Shown: piece after piece, positions 5,873-5,995 of the stretch | Layout of the letters: every line of letters begins with the position of its first letter | Numbering within the stretch: the first letter of the stretch is position 1 | From: an uncultured Clostridia bacterium | GTDB taxonomy: Bacteria; Bacillota; Clostridia; Oscillospirales; Ruminococcaceae | DNA: 5,995 nt | Direction: 5' to 3' | Assembly (NCBI GenBank): GCA_947175045.1 | Contig: CAMWLH010000141.1 | Location: forward strand, 1-5,995 | Notes under the pieces: model-generated | What the model was told of the DNA's origin: nothing | Database searches by the model: none | Seen by the model: the letters and a program-made list of their open reading frames with translations, nothing else | Translations under genes and position numbers: made by a program

Positions 5873-5995
5873 TGTTTATGTAAATGATAATTTAGTGTAG
5901 CGGTTTGTTTTGTTAGATTTTATATGTTTATCCGCACTATTATTATGAGAAAGCGAAGCTTTCACGCGCTCGAACTGGGGCGAAACCTTCGGGGG
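5873..5995. other. Non-coding AT-rich stretch with small hairpins at the window edge
   Basis: Bases 5873-5945 are AT-rich with no gene or convincing promoter beyond that of sfsA. At 5949-5963 GAAAGC-GAA-GCTTTC is a perfect 6-bp hairpin, and 5981-5991 holds CGAA-ACC-TTCG. Neither is followed by a T-run on the minus strand, so I do not call a terminator. The abrupt rise in GC and symmetry near 5950 may be the edge of an intergenic repeat or of a neighbouring gene's tail. Confidence 0.35.

Overview
All six protein-coding genes I can support lie on the minus strand, so transcription runs from high to low coordinates. The window suggests a Gram-positive, probably Clostridia-type (Oscillospirales-like) gut anaerobe. 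The signs are near-consensus AGGAGG ribosome binding sites, sigma-A style promoters with 17-nt spacers, a lipoprotein solute-binding protein, and roughly even GC. This placement is inference; there is no rRNA or other marker gene here.

Layout in transcription order: (1) 5772-5995 is non-coding DNA with small hairpins at the far edge, a pair of TTGCA-type repeats, and a good promoter. (2) 5103-5771 encodes SfsA, a PD-(D/E)XK-type nuclease. (3) 4879-5102 is intergenic. It carries the strongest promoter of the window (TTGACA, 17 nt, TATACT) for the following operon, plus an unexplained cluster of alternative hairpins. That cluster overlaps a well-spaced ribosome binding site and a 10-codon micro-ORF on the plus strand. 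(4) 1751-4878 is a four-gene polar amino acid ABC uptake operon: permease, permease, ATPase, solute-binding lipoprotein. The first three genes overlap each other. The binding-protein gene is separated by a 206-nt gap holding a long imperfect palindrome. (5) 1534-1750 holds a probable terminator, a 12-bp tandem duplication and a promoter. (6) 1-1533 is the N-terminal 511 codons of a family 2 glycoside hydrolase, cut by the window edge.

How the genes work together: the lipoprotein captures an amino acid outside the membrane, the two different permease subunits form the channel, and the ATPase drives import. The binding protein resembles, from memory, the CjaA-type cysteine-binding group, so cysteine/cystine or another small polar amino acid is the best guess. 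The glycoside hydrolase has no signal peptide, has its own promoter, and would cleave imported beta-linked sugars in the cytoplasm. SfsA is a separate unit.

Most of the window is ordinary chromosomal metabolism. The unusual material is in the gaps: the palindrome inside the transporter operon, the possible plus-strand micro-ORF unit near 4956-5082, and the repeats over the sfsA promoter. I did not find a defence system, mobile element gene, CRISPR array or clearly new system.
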